Of a stretch of 64,000 bases of DNA, positions 9,886 to 17,485 are shown piece after piece. Under the pieces are notes generated by a model. It did not search any database, was not told the DNA's origin, and worked only from the letters and a program-made list of their open reading frames with translations. The position numbers and the translations under genes are program-made. The stretch's first letter is position 1. The number at the start of each line of letters is the position of its first letter. The stretch is taken from positions 310,001 through 374,000 of the forward strand of contig NZ_JAESVA010000003.1 of NCBI RefSeq assembly GCF_020621385.1, read 5' to 3'. Source of the stretch: Acidisoma cellulosilyticum (GTDB taxonomy: Bacteria; Pseudomonadota; Alphaproteobacteria; Acetobacterales; Acetobacteraceae).

Positions 9886-10257
9886 ATGATGGAAAAAAAC
9901 CCTCATGATATCGAAATGCGCGCCGACGGCACCTTCGTGGAAACGGCGCGCGACCCAGGTTTCACGGGCGCGCGTTTCACCGCCAGTTGGCCGCCGCAAG
10001 GCACACCACGCGGCGGGTTAGCTCGGGGCCTCGTGATTGCCGGCGTATTGGCCGGCGCTGTCGTTGTCGTCGGCCTTGCTTTATCGCTGGCATTGATCCT
10101 GGTGCCGATCGCCATCGCTGCGGCTTTGATCGGCTATGCCGCGCTACGCTTTCAAATGTGGCGCATGCGCCAGAACGGCAGCACCATGAAGGGACCGCTC
10201 GGCCCGATCATGGCTCAGGCCGAGGCGATGATGCGGGCGCGGCGGCAGGGGCGATAG
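9886..10257 (+). CDS. Small membrane protein of unknown function
   Basis: A 123-residue protein with a charged N-terminal 40 residues followed by a long hydrophobic stretch (roughly residues 47-90) that would form two closely spaced membrane helices, and a basic C-terminal tail ending RARRQGR. ATG codons at 9886 and 9889 are both possible; an in-frame TTG at 9850 exists but has no support. No family recognised. Follows the agmatinase gene by 102 bases. Confidence 0.6.
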   Translation: MMEKNPHDIEMRADGTFVETARDPGFTGARFTASWPPQGTPRGGLARGLVIAGVLAGAVVVVGLALSLALILVPIAIAAALIGYAALRFQMWRMRQNGSTMKGPLGPIMAQAEAMMRARRQGR

Positions 10258-10267
10258 GTCGCCCCTC

Positions 10268-10299
10268 ATTCAAAACATTATCGTTTTTTATTCAAAACA
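10268..10299. repeat. Direct repeat ATTCAAAACA with 22-base period
   Basis: ATTCAAAACA occurs at 10268-10277 and 10290-10299 in an AT-rich stretch just upstream of the 16-base palindrome and the microprotein leader. The 22-base spacing is two helical turns, which suits binding of a protein on one DNA face. No promoter hexamers can be assigned with confidence. Confidence 0.4.
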
Positions 10300-10320
10300 A
10301 TTACCCGAACAATCTTCCTC

Positions 10321-10336
10321 GTCCTATGCATAGGAC
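10321..10336. promoter_or_regulatory. Perfect 16-base palindrome (candidate operator)
   Basis: GTCCTATGCATAGGAC is self-complementary over all 16 bases. It lies directly in front of the hairpin leader of the 26-residue membrane peptide gene, the place for a promoter operator. The binding protein is unknown. Confidence 0.45.
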
Positions 10337-10394
10337 GTCACCCTGATGCACTGCCCCGGCAGCGGCATCAAAATTCGGGTGACGAAGGAGGTGA
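10336..10394 (+). promoter_or_regulatory. Nested hairpin leader abutting a perfect Shine-Dalgarno
   Basis: Three nested arms pair: CGTCACCC (10336-10343) with GGGTGACG (10377-10384), TGATGC (10344-10349) with GCATCA (10365-10370), and CTGCC with GGCAG (10351-10362). Two bases later comes AAGGAGGTGA, which matches the 16S rRNA tail without a mismatch. The 5' arm TCACC can also pair with GGTGA inside the ribosome site (10390-10394), so two exclusive folds are possible. A translational switch is inference from pairing only. Confidence 0.5.
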
Positions 10395-10399
10395 GACAA

Positions 10400-10480
10400 T
10401 TGCCCAACACGCTCTACCGCGTGGCGATGCTGGTTTTGACCTTGGCGTTGGTCATTCTGGCAATCGTCGGACTACACTAG
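10400..10480 (+). CDS. 26-residue single-helix membrane peptide
   Basis: A TTG start at 10400 stands 8 bases after the AGGAGG of a perfect Shine-Dalgarno. The peptide begins MPNTLYRVAM and continues as one uninterrupted hydrophobic helix (LVLTLALVILAIVGLH), then TAG. A strong hairpin follows at 10494-10521, so the gene stands as its own transcription unit. No known family recognised. Size and form fit a regulatory membrane microprotein or a type I toxin; the sequence does not decide. Confidence 0.55.
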   Translation: MPNTLYRVAMLVLTLALVILAIVGLH

Positions 10481-10493
10481 CCTGAACGCCTGG

Positions 10494-10521
10494 GGAGCCG
10501 TCTGCACGAACAGACGGCTCC
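10494..10521 (+). terminator. Hairpin after the 26-residue peptide gene
   Basis: GGAGCCGTCTG and CAGACGGCTCC form a perfect 11-base stem with a 6-base loop. It is followed by CTTCGGTCG rather than a clean T run, so it may act as a terminator or as a 3' stabilising stem. Confidence 0.6.
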
Positions 10522-10651
10522 TTCGGTCGTCAGTCAAGTATGAAGATGAAACAATACGCCCTTAGCCCTACCGGCTCTTACTATAGCTAAGCCCCGGCGG
10601 GATTTCAACAAGGACGTTTGTCATTCTTCCTTTCTATACCAAGCATGATGG

Positions 10652-11404
10652 TCAAATCTGCGCCATGCCACCATCGACGAAAAGCTCGACGCCATTGACA
10701 TAGCTCGCATCGTCTGAGGCCAGAAACAGAACCACCTTGGCGATCTCCGCCGGCTGACCAACGCGCCCGAGCGGGATCATCTGCGCCAAACCTGACTTTA
10801 CGCCTTCGGCCGAAGCCCCGCCGCCGAACAACTCGTTCAGCCCCGCGGTTTCGGTGACGCCAGGGCTGATCGCATTCACCCGGATGTGACGATCCTTGAG
10901 GTCCAGAATCCAATTCCGCGCAAAGCTTCGCACCGCTGCCTTGGTGGCGCTGTAGATGCTGAAAGCCGGCGTCCCTTTTACGCTGGTCGTGGACGCGTTG
11001 AGCACGATAGACCCACCGTCGCGCAGCAGCGGCAGCGCCTTCTGCACGGTGAAGACCGTGCCCTTCACATTGCCACCGAATGTGCCGTCGAAATGCGCCT
11101 CGGTGATCGCACCCAGCGGCGCGAATTCGCCACCGCCGGCATTGGCGAAAACCACGTCGATATGAGCGTGCTGCCGCTGCACGGCGTCATAAAGCCGGTC
11201 GATATCGGCAAGCTTGGACATATCCGCCTGCACCGCCGTCGCGCGCGGGCCGATCTGTTTCACGGCCGCATCCAGCGCCGCCTGCCGGCGTCCGGTGATG
11301 AAGACGAAAGCACCTTCACTCGCGAAAGCCTGGGCAGTGGCGAGGCCGATGCCGCTATTGCCGCCGGTGACGACCACCACCTTATCCTGAAACCGATTGC
11401 CCAT
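10652..11404 (-). CDS. SDR-family oxidoreductase
   Basis: A 250-residue classical short-chain dehydrogenase. The cofactor motif TGGNSGIG is at about 14-21, an arginine pair (GRR) at the end of strand 2 suggests NADPH, NAG(GG) follows, and the catalytic serine and YSATK motif are intact. The product set and substrate are unknown. It is divergent from a LysR gene with 113 bases between them, a common regulator-target arrangement. Confidence 0.85.
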   Translation of the reverse strand: MGNRFQDKVVVVTGGNSGIGLATAQAFASEGAFVFITGRRQAALDAAVKQIGPRATAVQADMSKLADIDRLYDAVQRQHAHIDVVFANAGGGEFAPLGAITEAHFDGTFGGNVKGTVFTVQKALPLLRDGGSIVLNASTTSVKGTPAFSIYSATKAAVRSFARNWILDLKDRHIRVNAISPGVTETAGLNELFGGGASAEGVKSGLAQMIPLGRVGQPAEIAKVVLFLASDDASYVNGVELFVDGGMAQI

Positions 11405-11489
11405 CTGAACTCTCCTTTGGTGGCGTTTGTCGCCTGCCAGAAGGCTTACTCAGAGAACGACCTTGCGATTAGCCGGCAATATCGGCACT

Positions 11490-11513
11490 CATCGTTCTAT
11501 CAACAGGACGATG
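11490..11513. promoter_or_regulatory. Inverted repeat in the SDR/LysR divergent region
   Basis: CATCGT-N12-ACGATG lies just upstream of the LysR GTG start in the region shared with the divergent SDR gene. Dyad symmetry near the regulator gene is usual for LysR autoregulation; assignment is inference. Confidence 0.35.
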
Positions 11514-11517
11514 ATCG

Positions 11518-12417
11518 GTGATCGACCTCAACGACTATGCCTATTTCGCCGCGGTCGTCCGCCATGGTGGTTTCGCCCCAGCCGGCCGTGCGCTGCGGCT
11601 GCCGAAATCCAAGCTCAGCCGCCGCATCGCTGGCCTGGAGACGCGTCTCGGCGTGCGACTAATCGAGCGGTCGACCCGCCGCTTCCGCGTGACCGAAACC
11701 GGTGACGCCTTCTACGCGCGCTGCCGCACGATCCTGTCGGAAATGGAATTGGCCGAGGCCATCGTCGCGGAAGGGCTCGCCGAGCCGCACGGTCTTGTGC
11801 GCTTCGCCTGCCCCACCGGACTGGTCGGCGTGCTGGCGCCCTATTTCCCGGCCTTCCTCAACCGCTACCCCAAAGTGCGGCTGCAGATTTGGGCGGTCGA
11901 CAGGCCCGTCGATCTGATCGAGGAGCGGATCGACGTCGCCCTCCGCGTGCGCCTGACGCTCGAAAGCGACGCGGCCTTGACCATGCGCTCGCTCGGCATC
12001 TCCCGGCGTATTCTTGTCGCCAGCCCAAATCTAGCGCGCGGGATCGGCCAGGATATCGCGGCCCTCGCGACCTTGCCCGTCCTTGGCACCGGTGACGATT
12101 TCGAGGCGGTCGAATGGCTCATGGAGAGCACGACAGGAGAGACCCGCCGCATGACGCTCACGCCCAGAATGAGCTGCGGCGATTTCACGGTCGTCAGACA
12201 AGCGGCCCTCGCCGGCATCGGCGTCGCGCTGCTGCCGGATCATGTCGTCACCGATTGGCTGGCGTCTGGGCAATTGGTGCAGGTTTTGCCAGACTGGCGC
12301 GGGCCGCCCGGCACCGTTCATCTCGTTTTCACGACAAGGCGCGGACTGCCGCCCGCCGTCCGCGCCTTCATCGACCACCTCGCCCGAACCTTTCCGGCCG
12401 AGGTGGCCAGCCGCTAA
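11518..12417 (+). CDS. LysR-family transcriptional regulator
   Basis: A 299-residue LysR protein with an N-terminal winged helix (residues 1-60; LPKSKLSRRIAGLETRLGVRLIERSTR) and a periplasmic-binding-like effector domain. GTG start at 11518. It is closest in style to the CrgA/DsdA-type LysR group that controls neighbouring oxidoreductases, and probably regulates the divergent SDR gene. The effector is unknown. Confidence 0.88.
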   Translation: MIDLNDYAYFAAVVRHGGFAPAGRALRLPKSKLSRRIAGLETRLGVRLIERSTRRFRVTETGDAFYARCRTILSEMELAEAIVAEGLAEPHGLVRFACPTGLVGVLAPYFPAFLNRYPKVRLQIWAVDRPVDLIEERIDVALRVRLTLESDAALTMRSLGISRRILVASPNLARGIGQDIAALATLPVLGTGDDFEAVEWLMESTTGETRRMTLTPRMSCGDFTVVRQAALAGIGVALLPDHVVTDWLASGQLVQVLPDWRGPPGTVHLVFTTRRGLPPAVRAFIDHLARTFPAEVASR

Positions 12418-13412
12418 CCCAGAACGGGGATCTTGCCGCCCAGCTCGTCCTCGACATGCACCCGGACGATCTGCTCAAACGCGGTCTCGGCGACGAAGCC
12501 GAGCGCAGCCGCACGGCTGGTATCGAAACCGCGGGCCCAGGTATCGACGATGCGGATGATCCGGTCATCCGGCTCGCGCTTGATCAGCGCGACAGCCTTC
12601 GGACCGGCCACTTTCTCCAGCCCGGCGATCTGCTCGGCGACGGTCACGGACAGGCCCGGCATCGACAGGCTGGTGCGACCGCGCAGCAGCGCGGTATCCA
12701 GCCCAGCGGCATGGACCAGGAAGCCGATGGTGGCGCGCGGGCTCGCCATCCAATGCTGAACCTTGTCGCTCACCGGCAGCACGGCCGGCAGACCGACCAG
12801 CGGCTCGCGGATGATGTTCGAGAAGAAGCCCGATGCTGCGAGATTGGGCTTCCCGGGGCGCACGCAGACGGTGGGCAGGCGCAGCCCGATCCCGTCGATG
12901 AAGCCGCGCCGCGCATAATCCGCCAGCAGCAGCTCGCACATCGCCTTCTGCGTGCCGTAGCTGGTCCCCGGCGTCAGGAAATACGCGTCGTCGATGACGT
13001 CCGGCATGTCGCCGCCGAAAACCGCGATGGAGGAGGAGAAGACCACGCGCGGTTTCCATGGGCCATTGGCTGCCTGCTCGGCCCTGATGGCGTCGAGCAG
13101 AAAGCGCATGCCGTCCAGATTGACGCGATAGCCCTTTTCCAGATCCATCTCTGCCTCGCCCGAGACGATGGCCGCGAGATGGAAAATGATATCGGGACGG
13201 GTGGTCAGAACTTCGGCCGCCGTGCCGGGCACCGAAAGATCGGCCGCCGTGCAATCGGTCGTGCCGATGAAGCCATGCGGGGTCGCGGGCGCGATCACAT
13301 CGATCAGGCTGAGATGCTCAACCGGCTTGCCGCCCAGGCCGCCCTCGGCCGCGATCCGCTCGGCGAGCTTGCGGCCCACCATGCCGGCGCCGCCCAAAAT
13401 CATCACATGCAT
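12414..13412 (-). CDS. denD: D-erythronate dehydrogenase-like epimerase-fold protein
   Basis: A 332-residue extended-SDR protein. The start at 13412 gives MHVMILGGAGMVGRKL with the Rossmann glycine motif at once, and is preceded by AGAGGAGAT; a longer open frame reaches 13604 but has no homology-like sequence. FHLAAIVSGEAE, the SYGTQK active-site motif and RLPTVCVRPGKPN fit DenD, which oxidises D-erythronate at C2 in the four-carbon acid sugar pathway. The partner genes otnK, otnC and otnI are not nearby, so the pathway role is less sure than the family. Convergent with LysR, overlapping by 4 bases. Confidence 0.75.
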   Translation of the reverse strand: MHVMILGGAGMVGRKLAERIAAEGGLGGKPVEHLSLIDVIAPATPHGFIGTTDCTAADLSVPGTAAEVLTTRPDIIFHLAAIVSGEAEMDLEKGYRVNLDGMRFLLDAIRAEQAANGPWKPRVVFSSSIAVFGGDMPDVIDDAYFLTPGTSYGTQKAMCELLLADYARRGFIDGIGLRLPTVCVRPGKPNLAASGFFSNIIREPLVGLPAVLPVSDKVQHWMASPRATIGFLVHAAGLDTALLRGRTSLSMPGLSVTVAEQIAGLEKVAGPKAVALIKREPDDRIIRIVDTWARGFDTSRAAALGFVAETAFEQIVRVHVEDELGGKIPVLG

Positions 13413-13485
13413 CTGCCTAATCTCCTCTGGCGTCTTGCCGCTTCGCGGTCTTGCGTCATCATCAGAGCCGCCTTCGGCGCGCCTG

Positions 13486-14781
13486 TCAAAGCGCGCCTGT
13501 GCTGGCCCCGAATATGGCGCGCAGAGCCAGGAACAGCAGGCCGCCGGCCAGGAAGCCGACCAGCGTTCCATTGATGCGGATATATTGCAGGTCGCTGCCG
13601 ACACGCAGTTCCAACCGTTCCGTCACGGTCTTCGCATCCCATTGCGCCACGACATCGGCCACGAAATCCGCCGCCCGCTCCTGCGCCAGAGGCAGAAGGC
13701 TGGCGACGATCGTTGCCACCCCGCGCTCCAACCCAGCGCGAATGGCCGGGTCCTGTTCAATGGCCTCACCGAATTTCTGCAAGGTCGCTTCCAGCACGGC
13801 GACGGTATGGCCGTTCGGTTTCTCGGCGTCCCGCTCGATCGCGAGCCGCAACCGTCCCCAGACATCCTTCAGCCAATCCTGGACCGATTGGTGGGTCACG
13901 ACGCGCTTCACGGCCGCCCCAATTTCAGCCGCACGCTCGGGGTCGGTTTCGATCAACTGGATCTGCTCTCGCACCCAATCGTCGAAGGCGAGCCGCATGG
14001 TCGATCCGTCCGGCCCGATGGCGTCGATCTCGGCATTCACCCCGGCGATCACCCGCTTCGCGACGCTGCCGCCGATCGCCCAGCCGAGGAAGGACCCGCC
14101 TTGTTCGCGCACACGGTCGCGGATGCCGCCGCGCAGGTCATCCTCCTTGCTCGTCAGCATGGTCCGCAGCTGTCCGAGGACGAAGGTGAAAACCTCCTGA
14201 TGCCGGCCCCCTTCGACGAGACCGTACAGCGCGCGGGCGACGACGCGGCCGGCATCCGGCCCACCGACCAGACGCGGCAGCAGCCGGCCCATCAGTTTTC
14301 GGGCGCGCCCGTCTTCGACCGAGCCGAGGATTTTCGGCAAGGCCGCCGCCAAGGCCGCCGCCGCAGGGCGTGCGGTTGCGGGGTCGGACAGAAAGCGATG
14401 CACCAGACTGGGCAGATCGGCCCGCGCCAGCACGCGGGAGACTTCCGCGCCGGTGATGACATGGGCACCGATAAACCGCCCCAGCGCCCGGCCCAGACGT
14501 TCCTTCTGCGCTGGGATGATCGCCGTATGCGGAATGGGCAGGCCGAGCGGACGGCGGAACAGCGCCGTCACCGCGAACCAATCCGCGAGCCCACCGACGA
14601 CGCCGGCCTTGGACGCGGATTCCAGAAGTTCCTGCGGCAGACCATGCGGCAGCGCGAAGCTCGCGGCACATAGCGCGCCCATGCCGATCAGCAGCCCGGT
14701 CGCGACCATCCGGTGTCGCCGCAAAGACCGCCGGGCCGTCGCGTCGGCATCGGTCACCAGGGGCAAAGGGCCCGCGTCCAT
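13486..14781 (-). CDS. DUF445 membrane protein
   Basis: A 431-residue DUF445 protein. After a basic N-terminus (residues 10-20) comes a hydrophobic segment (about 24-45), the family's GGLADWFAVTALFRRPLGLPIPHTAIIP block, and a long helical body ending in a C-terminal hydrophobic helix. Start at 14781 is chosen because it places the membrane segment normally; an upstream in-frame extension to 14868 looks non-coding. Function of the family is unknown; envelope location is predicted. Confidence 0.8.
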   Translation of the reverse strand: MDAGPLPLVTDADATARRSLRRHRMVATGLLIGMGALCAASFALPHGLPQELLESASKAGVVGGLADWFAVTALFRRPLGLPIPHTAIIPAQKERLGRALGRFIGAHVITGAEVSRVLARADLPSLVHRFLSDPATARPAAAALAAALPKILGSVEDGRARKLMGRLLPRLVGGPDAGRVVARALYGLVEGGRHQEVFTFVLGQLRTMLTSKEDDLRGGIRDRVREQGGSFLGWAIGGSVAKRVIAGVNAEIDAIGPDGSTMRLAFDDWVREQIQLIETDPERAAEIGAAVKRVVTHQSVQDWLKDVWGRLRLAIERDAEKPNGHTVAVLEATLQKFGEAIEQDPAIRAGLERGVATIVASLLPLAQERAADFVADVVAQWDAKTVTERLELRVGSDLQYIRINGTLVGFLAGGLLFLALRAIFGASTGAL

Positions 14782-14788
14782 TGTGCCG

Positions 14789-15115
14789 CTATTTCCCCAG
14801 CATGAGCTGGCCGGTGACATGACCCGTCGCAGGATCGACGAACAGGATACGGTCCGGGCCGCCGCCATTGATCAACACACTCAGGCGGTCGCCCACACCG
14901 CTGATCGTCACGATATGCGAGCCCGCAGGCTGGCTCAGCATATTTGTGGTCAGTGCAATCGTATCCGGTGTCGGGCCGCTGCTCGCTGCCTGCGTCGTCT
15001 GGGGATGGCCGGTGATGATATCCTTCACGACTTTCACGATCACGACGGTCGTCGCCAGCAGGATGACAATGCCGAGGCCGATGACCACCATCAGCAGTGG
15101 CCGGTTCTTTTCCAT
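14789..15115 (-). CDS. Small membrane-anchored hypothetical protein
   Basis: A 108-residue protein with an N-terminal transmembrane helix (RPLLMVVIGLGIVILLATTV) and a soluble domain rich in beta strands ending RILFVDPATGHVTGQLMLGK. Start at 15115 follows GAGGA on the minus strand. DUF6476-type proteins in Acetobacteraceae look like this, but I do not assign a function. Lies 7 bases upstream of the DUF445 gene on the same strand, so probably co-transcribed; divergent from rluD. Confidence 0.65.
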   Translation of the reverse strand: MEKNRPLLMVVIGLGIVILLATTVVIVKVVKDIITGHPQTTQAASSGPTPDTIALTTNMLSQPAGSHIVTISGVGDRLSVLINGGGPDRILFVDPATGHVTGQLMLGK

Positions 15116-15169
15116 AAGCTCGTCCTCAAGCCCTATCCCGGCTTTACCGATTGTGGGTATCTCTCGCGC

Positions 15170-16219
15170 ATGACCAAGACCCCGACCGATTATTTCGACC
15201 CTGACGCCGACCTCGATGAAGAAGACGGCGCCATCATTCTGCCCGGTGAGATCACCGTCGCGCCCGAAGATGCCGGCGAGCGGCTCGACCGTTTTCTGGC
15301 CCAAAGCTTCGACGGCCTCTCCCGGTCGCGGATCAAGAACCTGATCCTGGACGGTATGGCAAGTCGCGGCGGCGTGACGGTGCGTGACCCGTCAGAGATC
15401 GTCCAGGCCGGCGCGATCTACGCGCTGCATGTGCCGGAAGCCGCGCCCGCTTCGCCGCAGCCCGAGAACATCCCGCTGACCGTTCTGTATGAAGACTCCG
15501 ATCTCATCGTCATCGACAAGCCGGCCGGCCTCGTCGTTCACCCGGCGCCGGGCAATTACGAAGGCACGCTGGTCAATGCGCTGCTCGCCCATTGCGGGGA
15601 AAGCCTGACCGGCATCGGCGGGGAGAAGCGGCCCGGCATCGTCCATCGCCTGGATAAGGACACGTCCGGCGTCATGGTCGCGGCCAAGACCGAGCTGGCC
15701 CATACGAGACTGTCGGAGGTCTTCGCCAATCGCGATCTCGACCGGCATTACCTGGCCTTGGCCTGGGGGCTGATGAGCCCATCGGCCGGCGATATCGAAG
15801 GCAATATCGGCCGCGATCCGCGTGAGCGTAAGCGTATGGCGGTTCGGGCAGCCGGCGGCCGCACCGCGTTGACGCATTATTCCACGCTGCAGATCTGGCG
15901 CCTCGCGCTCTCGCTGCTGGACGTGAAACTGTCCACCGGTCGCACGCATCAGATCCGCGTCCATCTGTCCCATAACGGTCATCCCATCATCGGTGACGGC
16001 GTCTATCTGCGGCGCGTGCCGGCCGTGTCCAAGAACCTGCCGCCCGAGCTTCGGACTGCGCTGCTGGATTTTCCGCGCCAGGCGCTGCATGCCGCCAGCC
16101 TCGCCTTCGCCCATCCACGCACGGGTGAGGCGCTCTCCTTCCGGACTGAACCGCCGGCCGACTTCCAGGCGCTGCTCGACCGTCTGGACGCAGAGGCGGG
16201 CATCGTCTCCGCACGTTGA
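15170..16219 (+). CDS. rluD: RluD-type 23S rRNA pseudouridine synthase
   Basis: A 349-residue RluA-family enzyme. An S4 RNA-binding domain occupies about residues 36-85, and the catalytic domain carries HRLDKDTSG (159-167) with the active aspartate D162, plus LVVHPAPGN and the GRTHQIRVHL motif. RluD modifies positions 1911/1915/1917 of helix 69 in 23S rRNA; RluC/RluD separation by sequence alone is not absolute. ATG at 15170 starts a protein of usual length. Confidence 0.9.
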   Translation: MTKTPTDYFDPDADLDEEDGAIILPGEITVAPEDAGERLDRFLAQSFDGLSRSRIKNLILDGMASRGGVTVRDPSEIVQAGAIYALHVPEAAPASPQPENIPLTVLYEDSDLIVIDKPAGLVVHPAPGNYEGTLVNALLAHCGESLTGIGGEKRPGIVHRLDKDTSGVMVAAKTELAHTRLSEVFANRDLDRHYLALAWGLMSPSAGDIEGNIGRDPRERKRMAVRAAGGRTALTHYSTLQIWRLALSLLDVKLSTGRTHQIRVHLSHNGHPIIGDGVYLRRVPAVSKNLPPELRTALLDFPRQALHAASLAFAHPRTGEALSFRTEPPADFQALLDRLDAEAGIVSAR

Positions 16220-16250
16220 CAGGCGGCAAAGCCAAGTCCTAGCTCAACCT

Positions 16251-17468
16251 ATGCTCCAAGATAGCGCGCACCGCCCATCCGCCGGACTATCGACGGGGAT
16301 GACCCTTCTGCTGGCCGCCGCTGCCGGCATCAGCGTTTCCAATCTCTATCTCGCGCAGCCCATGATCGGGCTGATCGGGCCCGCCGTCGGCCTCAAGCCC
16401 GGCGCTTACGGCCTGGTGGTGACGCTGACCCAGCTCGGCTACGCTGCCGGCCTCCTGCTGCTGGTGCCGCTCGGCGATTTTCTCGAAAACCGCCGCCTGA
16501 TGGTCACGACCGTGATCTTTGCGACATTGACGCTGATCGCGACCTCGCTCGCGCATTCAGCCACTGTCTTCCTGATCGCCTGCTCCGTCATCGGCCTCAC
16601 CGCCGTCAATGCGCAGATCGTCGTGCCGATGGCCGCCCATCTGGCTTTGCCTGAGCGGCGCGGCAGGCAGGTCGGCACCGTCGTCTCCGGCCTTCTGACG
16701 GGCATTCTGTTGAGCCGGCCGATCGCGAGCCTTATCGAAAGCGTCGCCGGCTGGCGTGTCGTCTTCATGGTCGCGACGGTGGTCACACTCGGCATGGGCC
16801 TGGCACTCTGGTTTCTGCTGCCCGATCGGCGGCCGGCCTCACGCGGGCATTATCTGCATGTGCTCGGCTCGCTTTGGCCGATGCTGCGGCGTACACCGGT
16901 CTTGCAGCGGCGCATCGCCTATCAGATGGGCCTGTTCTTCGCCTTCTCGGTCTTCTGGACCACCATCCCGCTGGAACTCACCCGGCATTTCGGCTTCGGC
17001 CAACGCGAGATTGCGGTCTTCTCGCTGGTCGGTGCGGCAGGTGCATTTTCCGCCCCCATCGCCGGGCGTCTGGCGGATGCCGGGCGCAGTGTCATCGGCA
17101 CGCTCGCCGCCATCATCATGGTCAGCGTCGGTCTGGCGCTCACCTGGGCCGCCTCCGCCGAACGCGGCTGGCTCGGCATCGGCATCTTCGCGCTCAGCAC
17201 TATCCTGCTCGATGGCGGCGTGCAGGCGAACCTCGCTTTCTCGCAGAAGGCGCTGTTCGATCTGGCGCCTGAGCATCGCAGCCGCATGAACGCCATGTTC
17301 ATCGCCGGTGCCTTCCTGGCGGCTGCCGCCGGTTCGGCACTCGCAACGCTCGCCTATGCCACGGACGGCTGGCCCCTGGTGGCCTTGCTCGGCGTTCTGC
17401 CGCCTTGCGCCGCTCTCGTCTTCTTCCTCCTTGGCCACCGCGGCCATTGGCGCAAAACAGCCAGCTAA
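16251..17468 (+). CDS. MFS transporter
   Basis: A 405-residue major-facilitator protein with about 12 predicted membrane helices. The loop-2 motif is GDFLENRRLMV and a second, GRLADAGR, occurs in the C-terminal half. It belongs to the drug/arabinose-efflux-like branch (YnfM/YbjJ style) by overall pattern. Substrate unknown. It follows rluD by 31 bases and precedes a second exporter by 17 bases. Confidence 0.85.
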   Translation: MLQDSAHRPSAGLSTGMTLLLAAAAGISVSNLYLAQPMIGLIGPAVGLKPGAYGLVVTLTQLGYAAGLLLLVPLGDFLENRRLMVTTVIFATLTLIATSLAHSATVFLIACSVIGLTAVNAQIVVPMAAHLALPERRGRQVGTVVSGLLTGILLSRPIASLIESVAGWRVVFMVATVVTLGMGLALWFLLPDRRPASRGHYLHVLGSLWPMLRRTPVLQRRIAYQMGLFFAFSVFWTTIPLELTRHFGFGQREIAVFSLVGAAGAFSAPIAGRLADAGRSVIGTLAAIIMVSVGLALTWAASAERGWLGIGIFALSTILLDGGVQANLAFSQKALFDLAPEHRSRMNAMFIAGAFLAAAAGSALATLAYATDGWPLVALLGVLPPCAALVFFLLGHRGHWRKTAS

Positions 17469-17485
17469 ACCGGAAGCGGAGAGCG

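Noticed and set aside
12114-13574. 486-codon plus-strand frame opposite denD
   Set aside because: Arginine- and glycine-rich without motifs; denD on the minus strand has complete SDR motifs.
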